A DNA stretch of 64,000 bases, taken from assembly GCF_002210095.1 (NCBI RefSeq), contig NZ_AQQR01000005.1, positions 124,001-188,000 of the forward strand, in the 5' to 3' direction. The position numbers were made by a program, and so were the translations under genes. Below, one piece after another: positions 9,318-18,282 of this stretch; positions within the stretch are counted from its first letter, which is position 1, and each line of letters starts with the position of its first letter. The notes under the pieces were generated by a model. The model made no database searches and was not told the DNA's origin. It was given only the letters and a program-made list of their open reading frames with translations. The DNA comes from Marinibacterium profundimaris. Its GTDB lineage: Bacteria; Pseudomonadota; Alphaproteobacteria; Rhodobacterales; Rhodobacteraceae.

Positions 9318-11108
9318 ATGGGCCAGTTCACCACGCGGCCGGAGATCACGGGCACCTTCGGCGTCGCCACCTCGACCCACTGGATCGCCTCTTCGGTCGG
9401 CTTCGGGATCCTCGAACGCGGCGGCAACGCGTTTGACGCGGCTGTCGCCATGGCCTTCGTCCTGCACGTGGTGGAGCCGCATCTGAACGGCCCCGGCGGC
9501 GAGGTCCCGGCGCTGATCCGCACCGCCGATGGCCCGGTGAAGGTGCTGATGGGGCAGGGCTGTGCGCCCGCTGGCGCCACGATCGAACATTATCGTTCCG
9601 AAGGGGTTGAGATGATCCCCGGCTCCGGTCTGCTGGCGACGGTGATCCCCGGGGCCTTCGATGCCTGGATGCTGCTGCTGCGCGATCACGGCACGGTGGC
9701 CCTGGCCGAGGTTCTGGCCCCCGCGATCCATTACGCACGTGCAGGGCATCCGGTGCTGGAACGCGTGTCGCTGGCCATCGCCGGGCTGAAAGCGCTGTTC
9801 GAGGCGGACTGGCCCAGCTCGGCCGCGACCTGGCTGTTGCGGGGCGAGGCGCCGGCGCCGGGGTCGTTGTTCCGCAATCCCGACCTGGCCGATACCTGGG
9901 ACAGGGTCGTGGCCGAGGCCGGGGCGGTGTCGGGCCGTGAGGCGCAGATCGACCGGGCGCGGGATGCCTTTTACCGCGGGTTCGTGGCCGAGGCGATCGG
10001 GGCGTATCTTAGGAATGCCGAGGTCATGGACGGCGAGGGCATGCGCCGCAAGGGTGTGCTGACCGCCGACGACATGGCGGGGTGGAGCGCCGGCTACGAC
10101 GCGCCGGTCAGCGTCGATTACGGCGGCTGGACGGTGAACAAGACCGGCGCCTGGGGGCAGGGGCCGGTGCTGCTGCAGACGCTGCAGATGCTCGGTCACA
10201 CGGGGATCGCAGAGATGGAGCCGGGCAGCACGGAGTTCATCCATACCAGCGTCGAGGCGCTGAAACTCGCCATGGCGGATCGCGAGGCTTATTACGGGGA
10301 TCCGGAACAGGGCAACATCCCGTTGGCCAGCCTGCTGTCGGACGACTACGCGAAGGCGCGCGCGGCGCTGATCGGCGCCGAGGCTTCGCTGGACCAGCGG
10401 CCGGGGCGGATCGAGGGGCTGGACCACCTGGCGGAGGCCGCCGTGACCCGCGCCGCGCAGATCACCGACCGTTCGGTCGGCGCGGATGCGGGCGAGCCGA
10501 CCATGGCGCACCTGGCCAACCGGCGCGGCGACACGGTGCATATCGACGTGATCGACCGCTGGGGCAACATGATCTCGGCCACGCCCTCGGGTGGATGGCT
10601 GCAATCCTCGCCGGTGGTGCCGGGGCTGGGCTTTCCGCTGAACTCACGGGCGCAGATGTTCTGGCTGGACGAAGGGCTGCCCACCAGCCTTGCCCCGGGC
10701 CGGCGGCCGAGGACGACGCTGTCGCCCTCGCTGGCGGTGCATCAGGACGGCACGGCCATGGCCTTCGGCACGCCGGGCGGAGACCAGCAGGACCAGTGGC
10801 AGCTGATCTTCTTCCTGCGCCTGGTGCACGGACAGGCGAACCTGCAGGAGGCGATCGACGCGCCGTTGTGGCATTCGATGCATTTCACGCCGTCCTTCTA
10901 TCCGCGCGTGGCGCAGCCGGGGCGGATGATGATCGAGCCGGGCGTGGGCGAGCAGACCATCGCCGCCCTGCGCGCGAAGGGCCATGACGTGGAGGTCGGC
11001 GAAGACTGGAGCATCGGGCGGCTGACGGCCGCCGCGCGCGATCCGGCCGGCCTGCTGCGTGCGGCGGCGACGCCGCGGCTCATGCAGGCCTATGCGGTCG
11101 GTCGGTAG
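9318..11108 (+). CDS. Gamma-glutamyltransferase family protein
   Basis: A 596-residue Ntn-hydrolase precursor. The N-terminal part (MGQFTTRPEITGTFG, then GGNAFDAAVAMAF) and the RRPRTTLSPSLA segment are standard for gamma-glutamyltranspeptidases. The expected autoprocessing site and new N-terminal nucleophile is Thr406 in GDTVHIDVIDRWGN. No clear signal peptide is present, so it resembles the cytoplasmic YwrD-like branch rather than periplasmic Ggt. The start was set at 9318, 10 bases after the GntR stop with an AAGG site; the frame is open far upstream. With the divergent peptide-type importer and amidase it may open gamma-glutamyl amides or cyclic compounds taken up from outside (inference). 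Confidence 0.88.
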   Translation: MGQFTTRPEITGTFGVATSTHWIASSVGFGILERGGNAFDAAVAMAFVLHVVEPHLNGPGGEVPALIRTADGPVKVLMGQGCAPAGATIEHYRSEGVEMIPGSGLLATVIPGAFDAWMLLLRDHGTVALAEVLAPAIHYARAGHPVLERVSLAIAGLKALFEADWPSSAATWLLRGEAPAPGSLFRNPDLADTWDRVVAEAGAVSGREAQIDRARDAFYRGFVAEAIGAYLRNAEVMDGEGMRRKGVLTADDMAGWSAGYDAPVSVDYGGWTVNKTGAWGQGPVLLQTLQMLGHTGIAEMEPGSTEFIHTSVEALKLAMADREAYYGDPEQGNIPLASLLSDDYAKARAALIGAEASLDQRPGRIEGLDHLAEAAVTRAAQITDRSVGADAGEPTMAHLANRRGDTVHIDVIDRWGNMISATPSGGWLQSSPVVPGLGFPLNSRAQMFWLDEGLPTSLAPGRRPRTTLSPSLAVHQDGTAMAFGTPGGDQQDQWQLIFFLRLVHGQANLQEAIDAPLWHSMHFTPSFYPRVAQPGRMMIEPGVGEQTIAALRAKGHDVEVGEDWSIGRLTAAARDPAGLLRAAATPRLMQAYAVGR

Positions 11109-11121
11109 AACCGCCTGGGGG

Positions 11122-11526
11122 TCACTCCGACTGGATGCTCTCCAGGTAGACGATGATATTGGCCAGCGGCAGGCCTGTCAGCATGGTCTGGCCGCTGGGC
11201 AGGCGCAGGGGGATGTTCTGGTCGGCCTCGAGGTAGGGGCCGAAGATCGGCATGTCCCCGCCATGGGCCAGCATCCGGTCGCGCCCGTCGATCTGTCGGG
11301 CGACCTCGGCGGTCGGGAAAACCCCGCCGTTATTGGCCGCCAGCACCGTCAGGTCGGGTGTCGCGACTGCCAGCATCTCGGCCATCGGGCCGCCGCCCGT
11401 CGCATCCGCTCCGTGGCATTGCGCGCAATGAAGCCGGAACAGCTCCTGCCCGTCGGATGGATCCGCATCCTGCGCCGCGGCCGCCCCGGCCACGAGCAGC
11501 AGTCCAAGGCTCACTAATCTCAGCAT
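11122..11526 (-). CDS. Small periplasmic c-type cytochrome
   Basis: A 134-residue mono-haem cytochrome c. A signal peptide (MLRLVSLGLLLVAGAAAAQ) precedes the haem site CAQCH at residues 34-38; Met92 in GDMPIFG is the probable sixth ligand. The start at 11526 is supported by a GGAGG site; the frame is open a little further upstream. It stands alone, convergent with the gamma-glutamyltransferase gene, with no oxidase or dehydrogenase beside it, so its redox partner is unknown. Confidence 0.85.
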   Translation of the reverse strand: MLRLVSLGLLLVAGAAAAQDADPSDGQELFRLHCAQCHGADATGGGPMAEMLAVATPDLTVLAANNGGVFPTAEVARQIDGRDRMLAHGGDMPIFGPYLEADQNIPLRLPSGQTMLTGLPLANIIVYLESIQSE

Positions 11527-11650
11527 ACCTGGCCCTCCGCTTGGTTGCTGCCGTGATTGCAGCACCGGAGGCAATGCGTTTCAAGCCCCACGTCGCCGGC
11601 TGGCCATCCTGCCCCCGCGCCCTTCCTCGGTGCGGAGGCAATCCGGGGCC

Positions 11651-13051
11651 TCAGCCGTGGCTGTAGGAGCCGCGCTCTTCCTCGGTGAGGGGGGTGGTCA
11701 CCGGGTGGGCGTCGAAATGGGCGATGGCCCGCTCGATGTCTTCGACCAGCAGCTGCGCCATGTCCATCGACACGCCCTGCCGCACCATGACCCGCATGAT
11801 GGTGATATCGGACGCCTTGCCGGAGAGGTTGAAGGCCGGCACCTGCCAGCCGCGCTCCAGCAGCTTGGCCGACAGGTCGTAGAGCGTGTAGGGCAGATCG
11901 GCGCCGTCGCGGATGCGGAAGCAGACGGCGGGGATGCCGGCCTTGGGATCGCCGGTGTTGATGAAGTCGAAGGGGCCGAGCTTCTCCAGGCGCGACGACA
12001 GGAACTGCGCCACCTGGTAGCTGGCGTCCTGCACCCGGCGATAGCCGTCGCGGCCGAGCCGGTTGAACAGGTAATACTGGCTGACGATCTGCCCGGCAGG
12101 ACGCGAGAAGTTGATCGCGAAGGTGCCGACAGAGCCGCCCAGATAGGGAACCGAGAACACCAGGTCATCCGGCAGCTCGGCCTTGTCGCGCCACACGATC
12201 CAGCCCACACCCAGCGGTGCCAGCCCGTACTTGTGCCCGGAGGTCGAGATGGACTTGACCCGGGGCAGGCGGAAATCCCATTCGATCTCGGGCGCGCAGA
12301 ACGGGCCGAGAAACCCGCCCGAGGCCGCGTCGACATGGATGTCGATGTCCAGCCCCTTTTCCTCCTGCAGCTTGTCCAGCGCGTCCGACAGCGGTTTGAC
12401 CAGCTCGTAATGGCCCGTGTAGGTGACGCCGAAGGTGGGCACCACGGCGATGGTGTTCTCGTCCACCAGCTCCAGCATGGATGCGGGGTCCATCTGCAGG
12501 CGGTCCGGGGTCATCTCGACCTCGCGCTTTTCGATGTCCCAGTAGCGGCAGAACTTTTCCCAGCAGACCTGCACCGGGCCGCAGACGAGGTTCGGCTTGT
12601 CGATCGGCTTGCCCTCGGCCTGGCGTTTCGCGCGCCAGCGCCATTTGGCGGCCATCCCGCCCAGCATGCAGGCCTCGGACGAGCCGGTCGTCGAGGTGCC
12701 GATCGTGTCCTCGGCATCGGGGGCATTCCACAGGTCGGCCAGCATATGCGCGCAGCGGATCTCAAGCTCGGCGGTCTGGGGGTATTCGCTCTTGTCGATC
12801 ATGTTCCGGTCCATGGAGAAATCCATGATCTTGTGGACCTCTTCCTCCTCCCAGGTCTGGCAGAAGGTCGCCAGGTTCTGGCGCGGGTTGCCGTCCAGGA
12901 AAAGCTCGTCCTCGACCACCTGCATGATCGCCTTGGGATCGTGTTCGATCTCGGGGAAGGCGTATTTCGGCAGCGGCCGCGCCAGGTCGCGGGCGGCATA
13001 GGTGCTGTCGTAAAGCTTTTCGCGGATGTCGTCCTTGGACACGAGGGTCAT
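11651..13051 (-). CDS. gadB: Glutamate decarboxylase, PLP-dependent
   Basis: A 466-residue enzyme, the same length as E. coli GadB, converting glutamate to 4-aminobutyrate while consuming a proton. The PLP lysine is Lys274 in STSGHKYG, with the cofactor-binding DAASGGF segment before it. The penultimate residue is His465, matching the E. coli histidine that blocks the active site at neutral pH, so acid activation may be conserved. No glutamate/GABA antiporter gene is adjacent, so an acid-resistance cycle would need one elsewhere. It is monocistronic, with a 260-base upstream region on the minus strand. Confidence 0.93.
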   Translation of the reverse strand: MTLVSKDDIREKLYDSTYAARDLARPLPKYAFPEIEHDPKAIMQVVEDELFLDGNPRQNLATFCQTWEEEEVHKIMDFSMDRNMIDKSEYPQTAELEIRCAHMLADLWNAPDAEDTIGTSTTGSSEACMLGGMAAKWRWRAKRQAEGKPIDKPNLVCGPVQVCWEKFCRYWDIEKREVEMTPDRLQMDPASMLELVDENTIAVVPTFGVTYTGHYELVKPLSDALDKLQEEKGLDIDIHVDAASGGFLGPFCAPEIEWDFRLPRVKSISTSGHKYGLAPLGVGWIVWRDKAELPDDLVFSVPYLGGSVGTFAINFSRPAGQIVSQYYLFNRLGRDGYRRVQDASYQVAQFLSSRLEKLGPFDFINTGDPKAGIPAVCFRIRDGADLPYTLYDLSAKLLERGWQVPAFNLSGKASDITIMRVMVRQGVSMDMAQLLVEDIERAIAHFDAHPVTTPLTEEERGSYSHG

Positions 13052-13312
13052 GATCTGGGTCTCGCCTGTGGTCTGGGGAAAATTCGTTATTTCCCATTGG
13101 GTTGGATCGGCCGGGGCCAGCGTTCCGAAGTTGGCTAACGCAAGACTTGGGCGAATTGGCGACCAAAGTCGAAAGAAAAGTGGCCGCTGTGCGGGCTCTG
13201 CGAGGGCGTGGCGGGGGGTGTTTGCGGGTGGTTCACGCCCCTTGGAAACCGACGGCGATACGGGTCGGGCCCGGCGCCGGCAGGACCATCGCCCGGACCA
13301 ACTTGGGAGCCG

Positions 13313-16300
13313 TCAGCGGGGGGTGTCCGGATCCGCGCCGGTTCCGGTCGTGTCGGCGGCGCGCGCGCGGGCCAGGGCATCGCGGAGCGCCCGGGCCAGG
13401 TCGGGCAGAGGGCAGGGCTTGCGCAGCACCTTGAGGTCGAGATGCGCGACCTCGTCGGCGCCGACATCGGCGAAGCCGGTCATCAGGACGGCCGCGACGT
13501 CCGGATGCCGGGACCGCAGGTGTTCGGCCAGGCCGAGGCCGGAATGGGTGCCAGGCATGACGATGTCGCTCAGCACCAGGTCGAAGGATGCCCCGCTGTC
13601 GAGCCTCTCGATCGCCGCATCGGCGGTCTCGGCGGTCTCGACCCGGTAGCCCAGGCCGCGGACCAGTTCGGCCATCGGTTCGCGCAGGTCGTGCTGATCC
13701 TCCACCAGCAGGATCCGTTCATCATTGCCGCGCGCAAGCTCGGGCGCGGCCTGCGTCGGCGGGGCGGTGTCTTCGGCGGTGACGCGGGGTACGCGCAGGC
13801 GGACCGTCGTCCCCAGCCCCGGTTCGGAATAGATCGACAGGAGCCCGTCGCTGCGGGTGACGAAGCTTTCGACCATGGCCAGCCCCAGGCCGGTGCCTCC
13901 GGTCTCAGTCTTGGTCGAGAAGAACGGATCGGTGGCGCGCTGGCGTACGTCCTCGGTCATGCCGGGGCCGTTGTCGCTGACCGAGATCTCGACCACCGGT
14001 TGCCGTCCCGGCCCGGTATCGGCATCAAGCAGGTCGTAGCACCGCAGCTGGACCGAGACCGTGTCGCCCTTGCCGGCGCCTGTAATCGCGTCGCGCGCGT
14101 TCAGGATCAGGTTCAGCAACGCGGTTTCCAGCTCGCTCCGGTCGCAATGAATGTGGACATCCTCGGCCACCTCTTCGATGTCCAGCCTGATCGTCTCGCC
14201 GATGACGGGGCGGGCCAGCGCCTCGGTCTCCTTCAGGCTGCGGGCGACGTTGACGGCGCGTGCCGGTTCGGGCGAGCGGCGGGCGAAGGCCAGCAGCCGC
14301 CGGGTCAGGTCGCTGCCGCTGCGCACGGTGTCGATGATGCGGTCCAGAAGCGGCTGGTCCGGCACTTCGGCCATCATCTTCGCCAGCTCGGCATTGTAGA
14401 GCACCGTGGCCAGGATATTGTTGAAGTCATGGGCCAGCCCGCCGGTCAGCTGCCCCATCGACGACAGCCTGTGCGAGCGGTCGAGCTTCTGCCGGGTCAG
14501 CTCGTTGTCGTGTTCGTCCTCCACGATCAGCAGGGCGCGCAGGGCGGTTCGGCTGTCGTGGATCGCGTCTCCGGACACGCGGACAAACCGCGGCTGGTGG
14601 TTGCGGTCGCGGCGAAAGAGGCAGACGTGACCGTGGACCGGCTCGCCCGAAAGCGCGCGCTGCAGCGGGTCGTCGCCGTTCGTGAAGGGGGCGCGGCTGA
14701 CGGGGTCGAGGAACTCGGCCTCATCGGGCCAGCGGGCGGGCGCGGTGGCGTCGGTGGAGGCCAGCAATGCGCGGCCGCTTGGATTGATGACCGCGATCTC
14801 GCCGCCGGCGTCAAAGCCGAAGATCGCCTGACGGGTGTTCGCCATGATCGAGCTCAGCCTCTCGTTGGCGGCCAGCGCTTCGGCGCGCAGGCGTTCGGCC
14901 ACCGTCTTCGCGCGCCAGTTCTGGGCCAGGAAGGCCAGCAGGGCCAGCAGCAACACGACCCCCCCGGCGCGGAAGAGACGCTGCAGGCGTTCGGGCGTCC
15001 AGTAGGGCGGCGTCTCCAGCCAGGTGCGCGACAGGCGGCGATAATCGGAAGTTCCGAGATAGCCGGGAATGACGACGTCAAGCCGCCGCTTCAGATCGCC
15101 AACCCCCGGGCGCATGGCGATGGCAAGCCCGTTGCTGAAGATCGGAGCGTTCAGGCGCGTGACCTCGTCCTGCAGGCCTTCCTCGTCCAGCAAGTCCGAG
15201 ACCGAGAGCGCGGGATAGATCAGCACGTCGATCTCGTCGTTGCGCAGCGCGTCGATGCCGGCGGCGACGTTCTCGATGGGGATCACCGGCGCGCCGATCT
15301 CCGCCTCGATCCGGGCCCGGATGGGGCTGGTGAACTGCAACCCCACGCGCAGGTCGGCCAGGTCGGTCGGCGCCGTGATCTGCAGGTTGGACCCGGCGCG
15401 CACATGCGGGGCATAATCGATTGTCTGGATCGGCAGCGAGAACTCCAGCTGCTGGCTTTCCTCTGCATTGACGCTGCGCGCCGGGACCAGATCGAAGGCG
15501 CCGGGGCGCGGTCCGGCGGCCCAGCTTTCGCCGGTGATCGGCTCGAACTGCAGATCGACGCTGGCCCGTTGGGCGAGGGCGCGCAGAACCTCGACCGAGA
15601 AGCCCGTGAGCTGGCCGTCCTCGGTGATCACCTGATAGGGCGGGAAATGCGTCACCCCCACGGTCAGCGCCTCGGGCGGCTCCGGAGGGAGCACCATCGC
15701 CCAGCGTTCGCGCAGCACCTCCAGCGCGCCGGAGGTTTCGATCCGTTCGAGCGCGTCGCTTACCCGGGGGCCCAGCCCGGCCCGGCTGTCGGACAGGGCC
15801 AGGTAGAACTGCCGGGACAGGACCGGCGGCGACGTGACCCGGACCAGCTCGCCGATCCCTGCGCTTCTGATCGTCCGATCGCCGCGGGCATGGACCATGA
15901 CGACCCCGTCGACCTCTCCGATCAGCAGCTTGCCCAGGGCCGTGATCTGTTCGTCGAATGTGATCAGCTCGGCGCCCTCGGGCAAGGACATGCCGGCGGC
16001 GGCCGTGTTGCGGATCACACCGATCCGCCGGCCCTGGAACGTGTCGATGGTCCAATCGTTCGGCGCGTCATTCCGGACATAGAGAACGAAATGGAGCTGA
16101 GCGACCGGTCCGTAGAACAGGTGGATGTCCTGCAACGCCCGCAGGCGGCCGATGGAGCCGATCATGTCCGTCTCGCCGTCGCGCGCCGCCTCGATCAGCG
16201 CCGCGGGCGTGTCGTATTCGACGAAGTCCAGCTCCAGCCCGGCCTCGTCCGCGACCATGCGCGCCACGTCGGCGGCAAAGCTTATGACCTTGCCGTCCGG

Positions 16301-16492
16301 AGCCAGGGTGCCGAAGCCGGGCGCCGATACCCAGGGCACCCGCAAAGGCGCCTGCGTCGCGCCCGGGTCCGCAGATTGTCCCTGCGCGCGCAGGGGCAGT
16401 GGGACGGTCAGGAGGAGGGCGATGGCCAGCAGGCACGGCAGGATCCGGCTCACGGCGCGGCGGACAATGCGCTTGAAGTGCCGAGTTGACAT
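13313..16492 (-). CDS. Hybrid sensor histidine kinase with two periplasmic binding-protein sensor domains
   Basis: A 1059-residue membrane kinase of BvgS-like architecture. After a signal-anchor (residues about 8-35) come two tandem family-3 solute-binding domains (about 45-270 and 275-510), a membrane segment (VVLLLALLAFLAQNW), a PAS-like domain, a HisKA domain with His688 in GGLAHDFNN, an ATPase domain (DNGPGM, GGTGLGLAM) and a C-terminal receiver with Asp976 in LVLSDIVMPG. The start at 16492 has a GGAG site at proper distance; a further upstream ATG does not. No Hpt domain is present. It is divergent from a lone receiver gene. Binding-protein domains of this type usually sense amino acids or related small acids; the ligand is unknown. 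Confidence 0.9.
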   Translation of the reverse strand: MSTRHFKRIVRRAVSRILPCLLAIALLLTVPLPLRAQGQSADPGATQAPLRVPWVSAPGFGTLAPDGKVISFAADVARMVADEAGLELDFVEYDTPAALIEAARDGETDMIGSIGRLRALQDIHLFYGPVAQLHFVLYVRNDAPNDWTIDTFQGRRIGVIRNTAAAGMSLPEGAELITFDEQITALGKLLIGEVDGVVMVHARGDRTIRSAGIGELVRVTSPPVLSRQFYLALSDSRAGLGPRVSDALERIETSGALEVLRERWAMVLPPEPPEALTVGVTHFPPYQVITEDGQLTGFSVEVLRALAQRASVDLQFEPITGESWAAGPRPGAFDLVPARSVNAEESQQLEFSLPIQTIDYAPHVRAGSNLQITAPTDLADLRVGLQFTSPIRARIEAEIGAPVIPIENVAAGIDALRNDEIDVLIYPALSVSDLLDEEGLQDEVTRLNAPIFSNGLAIAMRPGVGDLKRRLDVVIPGYLGTSDYRRLSRTWLETPPYWTPERLQRLFRAGGVVLLLALLAFLAQNWRAKTVAERLRAEALAANERLSSIMANTRQAIFGFDAGGEIAVINPSGRALLASTDATAPARWPDEAEFLDPVSRAPFTNGDDPLQRALSGEPVHGHVCLFRRDRNHQPRFVRVSGDAIHDSRTALRALLIVEDEHDNELTRQKLDRSHRLSSMGQLTGGLAHDFNNILATVLYNAELAKMMAEVPDQPLLDRIIDTVRSGSDLTRRLLAFARRSPEPARAVNVARSLKETEALARPVIGETIRLDIEEVAEDVHIHCDRSELETALLNLILNARDAITGAGKGDTVSVQLRCYDLLDADTGPGRQPVVEISVSDNGPGMTEDVRQRATDPFFSTKTETGGTGLGLAMVESFVTRSDGLLSIYSEPGLGTTVRLRVPRVTAEDTAPPTQAAPELARGNDERILLVEDQHDLREPMAELVRGLGYRVETAETADAAIERLDSGASFDLVLSDIVMPGTHSGLGLAEHLRSRHPDVAAVLMTGFADVGADEVAHLDLKVLRKPCPLPDLARALRDALARARAADTTGTGADPDTPR

Positions 16493-16601
16493 GAGGGCTC
16501 CGAAACGGAATGGATACTGCAACTATAGGTGGATTTCACGCTACAACCGTGGGCGGGTGCTGTCCAAGAGCATTCTCGCTCCGGGTGCTTCGGCTGACTG
16601 T

Positions 16602-16621
16602 CGGATCCTGCGGAGGATCCG
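16602..16621. promoter_or_regulatory. Inverted repeat ahead of the lone receiver gene
   Basis: Perfect 8-bp repeat CGGATCCT/AGGATCCG with a 4-base centre, 45 bases before the receiver start codon in the divergent region with the hybrid kinase. It could be an operator or an RNA hairpin. Confidence 0.4.
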
Positions 16622-16666
16622 GGGAGGTCGCGGCGGGGCGGACAGAACCGGGCAATCGGGGGCATC

Positions 16667-17026
16667 ATGCCGGACACGGGCGTCATACTGGTTGTCGATG
16701 ACAACGAAGATTTCCTTACCGTCCTTTCGGATGCGCTGGCACTGCTGGGCTATGAAACGCGGGCCCTGTCCGATCCGGACGAGGCGCTTGGCGTGCTGGG
16801 CGCGGGAGAGAGCTTTGACGCGCTCGTGCTGGACATGATCCTGTCGGAGGATGTGTCGGGCCTTGACGTGGCGCGGAAAGCGCGCGCCGAGGCGCCCGGA
16901 CTTCCGGTCGTCTTCCTGACCGGCGACCAGACGGTGGCCGTGGATGCGGAAACCCGGCGGCTGGGGCCGGTTATCGCGAAAACCGATGGAATCATGGCGA
17001 TCCGGGACGCGCTCCGGGCCATTTGA
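16667..17026 (+). CDS. Single-domain response regulator (receiver only)
   Basis: A 119-residue CheY-like receiver with no output domain. The acidic pair Asp11-Asp12, phosphoacceptor Asp56 (LVLDMILS), Thr85 (FLTGD) and Lys105 are all in place, so it should be phosphorylatable. It is divergent from the two-sensor hybrid kinase and is probably its partner, acting as a shuttle, a phosphate sink or a protein-interaction output. No Hpt protein is encoded nearby. Confidence 0.87.
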   Translation: MPDTGVILVVDDNEDFLTVLSDALALLGYETRALSDPDEALGVLGAGESFDALVLDMILSEDVSGLDVARKARAEAPGLPVVFLTGDQTVAVDAETRRLGPVIAKTDGIMAIRDALRAI

Positions 17027-17113
17027 ATGGTGTCCCCCGCCGGCGATCTGCCGCCCCGACAGCCGGGGCAAACGCGACCCTTCCCGCCTTTCAACCGGGT
17101 GTCCAGGTCAATT

Positions 17114-17152
17114 GACACAGGCCTTTGGGCCTGTTTCCGCAGGCCCTGTGTC
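17114..17152 (+). promoter_or_regulatory. Cluster of mutually exclusive hairpins upstream of ytfQ
   Basis: Three stems compete for the same bases: ACAGGCC/GGCCTGT (17117-17134), GGGCCTG/CAGGCCC (17127-17146) and GACACAGG/CCTGTGTC (17114-17121 with 17145-17152). It may terminate the receiver-gene transcript or act as an attenuator-like leader for the transport operon. There is no long T run. Confidence 0.4.
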
Positions 17153-17190
17153 GCTCTTGCGGTCCGGGACACCCGCGAACAACGCAACGG

Positions 17191-17219
17191 TTGAAAAAAG
17201 TATTATTATATGACTTATT
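17191..17219 (+). promoter_or_regulatory. Candidate promoter/operator of the ytf-like operon
   Basis: An AT-rich island with a possible -35 TTGAAA (17191-17196). It overlaps the imperfect inverted repeat AGTATTAT-T-ATATGACT (17199-17215), and ytfQ starts at 17255. The repeat is a plausible site for the GntR regulator encoded at the operon end. Confidence 0.4.
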
Positions 17220-17254
17220 CGGGTCGAGGCTTCGGCCTGAACAGGGAGGAAATC

Positions 17255-18199
17255 ATGAAGACTTTGATGCTTGGTGCGGCCTTGGCTGCGCTCTCTACAG
17301 GTGTGTCCGCTCAGACCATCGGTTTTTCGCAGATCGGTTCTGAATCCGGCTGGCGCGCGGCGGAAACCACCGTGACGAAGCAGGAGGCGGAAGCCCGCGG
17401 GATCGACCTGCGCTTCTCCGACGCACAGCAGCGGCAGGAGAACCAGATCGCCGCGATCCGCTCCTTCGTGGCGCAGGGGGTCGATGCGATCCTGCTGGCG
17501 CCCGTGGTGGCGACCGGCTGGGATTCGGTTCTGGAAGAGGCCAAGGAGGCCGACATTCCCGTGGTCCTGCTGGACCGGAAGGTCGACAGCTCGGACGACC
17601 TGTACCTGACGGCCGTGGGCTCGGACCTGGTGCATGAAGGCGAGGTTGCCGGCCAGTGGCTGGTCGACAACAAGCCCGAGGGCGAATGCCGGGTGGTGGA
17701 ACTGCAGGGCACGACCGGGTCGTCCCCCGCGATCGACCGGGCCAACGGCTTCCGCGCGGCGATCGAAGGGCACGATGACATCGAGATCGTGCGCAGCCAG
17801 ACCGGCGATTTCACGCGCTCGGGCGGCAAGGAAGTCATGGAGAGCTTCCTGCAGGCCGAGGGCGGCGGCGACAATATCTGCGCGCTTTATGCCCATAACG
17901 ACGACATGGCGCTGGGTGCGATCCAGGCGATCAAGGAAGCCGGGATCGACCCGGGCGACGACATCCTGATCGTGTCGATCGACGCGGTGCCGGATATCTT
18001 CAAGGCGATGGCCGACGGCGACGCCAATGCCACGGTCGAGCTGACGCCGAACATGGCCGGCCCGGCCTTCGACGCGCTGGAAGCCTTCATGGCCGACAAG
18101 TCGGCGCCGCCGAAGTTCATCCAGACGGAATCGGCGCTTTACACGCAGGCCGATGACCCGATGGCCGAATACGAAGCCCGCAAGGATCTCGGCTACTGA
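17255..18199 (+). CDS. ytfQ: Sugar ABC transporter substrate-binding protein, YtfQ-like
   Basis: A 314-residue periplasmic type I binding protein. The signal peptide MKTLMLGAALAALSTGVSA is followed by IGFSQIGSESGWRAAET, which closely matches E. coli YtfQ, as do DFTRSGGKEVMESF, YAHNDDMALGAIQAIKEAG and ELTPNMAGPAFDALE. E. coli YtfQ binds galactofuranose and galactopyranose; the ligand here should be a similar sugar. A strong AGGGAGGA site precedes the ATG. It is the first gene of a five-gene operon (binding protein, ATPase, two permeases, GntR). Confidence 0.92.
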   Translation: MKTLMLGAALAALSTGVSAQTIGFSQIGSESGWRAAETTVTKQEAEARGIDLRFSDAQQRQENQIAAIRSFVAQGVDAILLAPVVATGWDSVLEEAKEADIPVVLLDRKVDSSDDLYLTAVGSDLVHEGEVAGQWLVDNKPEGECRVVELQGTTGSSPAIDRANGFRAAIEGHDDIEIVRSQTGDFTRSGGKEVMESFLQAEGGGDNICALYAHNDDMALGAIQAIKEAGIDPGDDILIVSIDAVPDIFKAMADGDANATVELTPNMAGPAFDALEAFMADKSAPPKFIQTESALYTQADDPMAEYEARKDLGY

Positions 18200-18238
18200 C
18201 CTTCGAGCAGGGCCGGGCGGCCACGTGCTGCCCGGCAG

Positions 18239-18264
18239 GGCGCGCCCCCGCACGGGGGCGCGCC
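18239..18264 (+). promoter_or_regulatory. Intercistronic hairpin after ytfQ
   Basis: Near-perfect stem GGCGCGCCCCC/GGGGGCGCGCC (11-12 bp) with a GCAC loop, in the 83-base gap before the ATPase gene. It lacks a T run, consistent with mRNA stabilisation or partial termination favouring the binding protein. Confidence 0.6.
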
Positions 18265-18282
18265 GGTCCGGAAAGGCGACTT

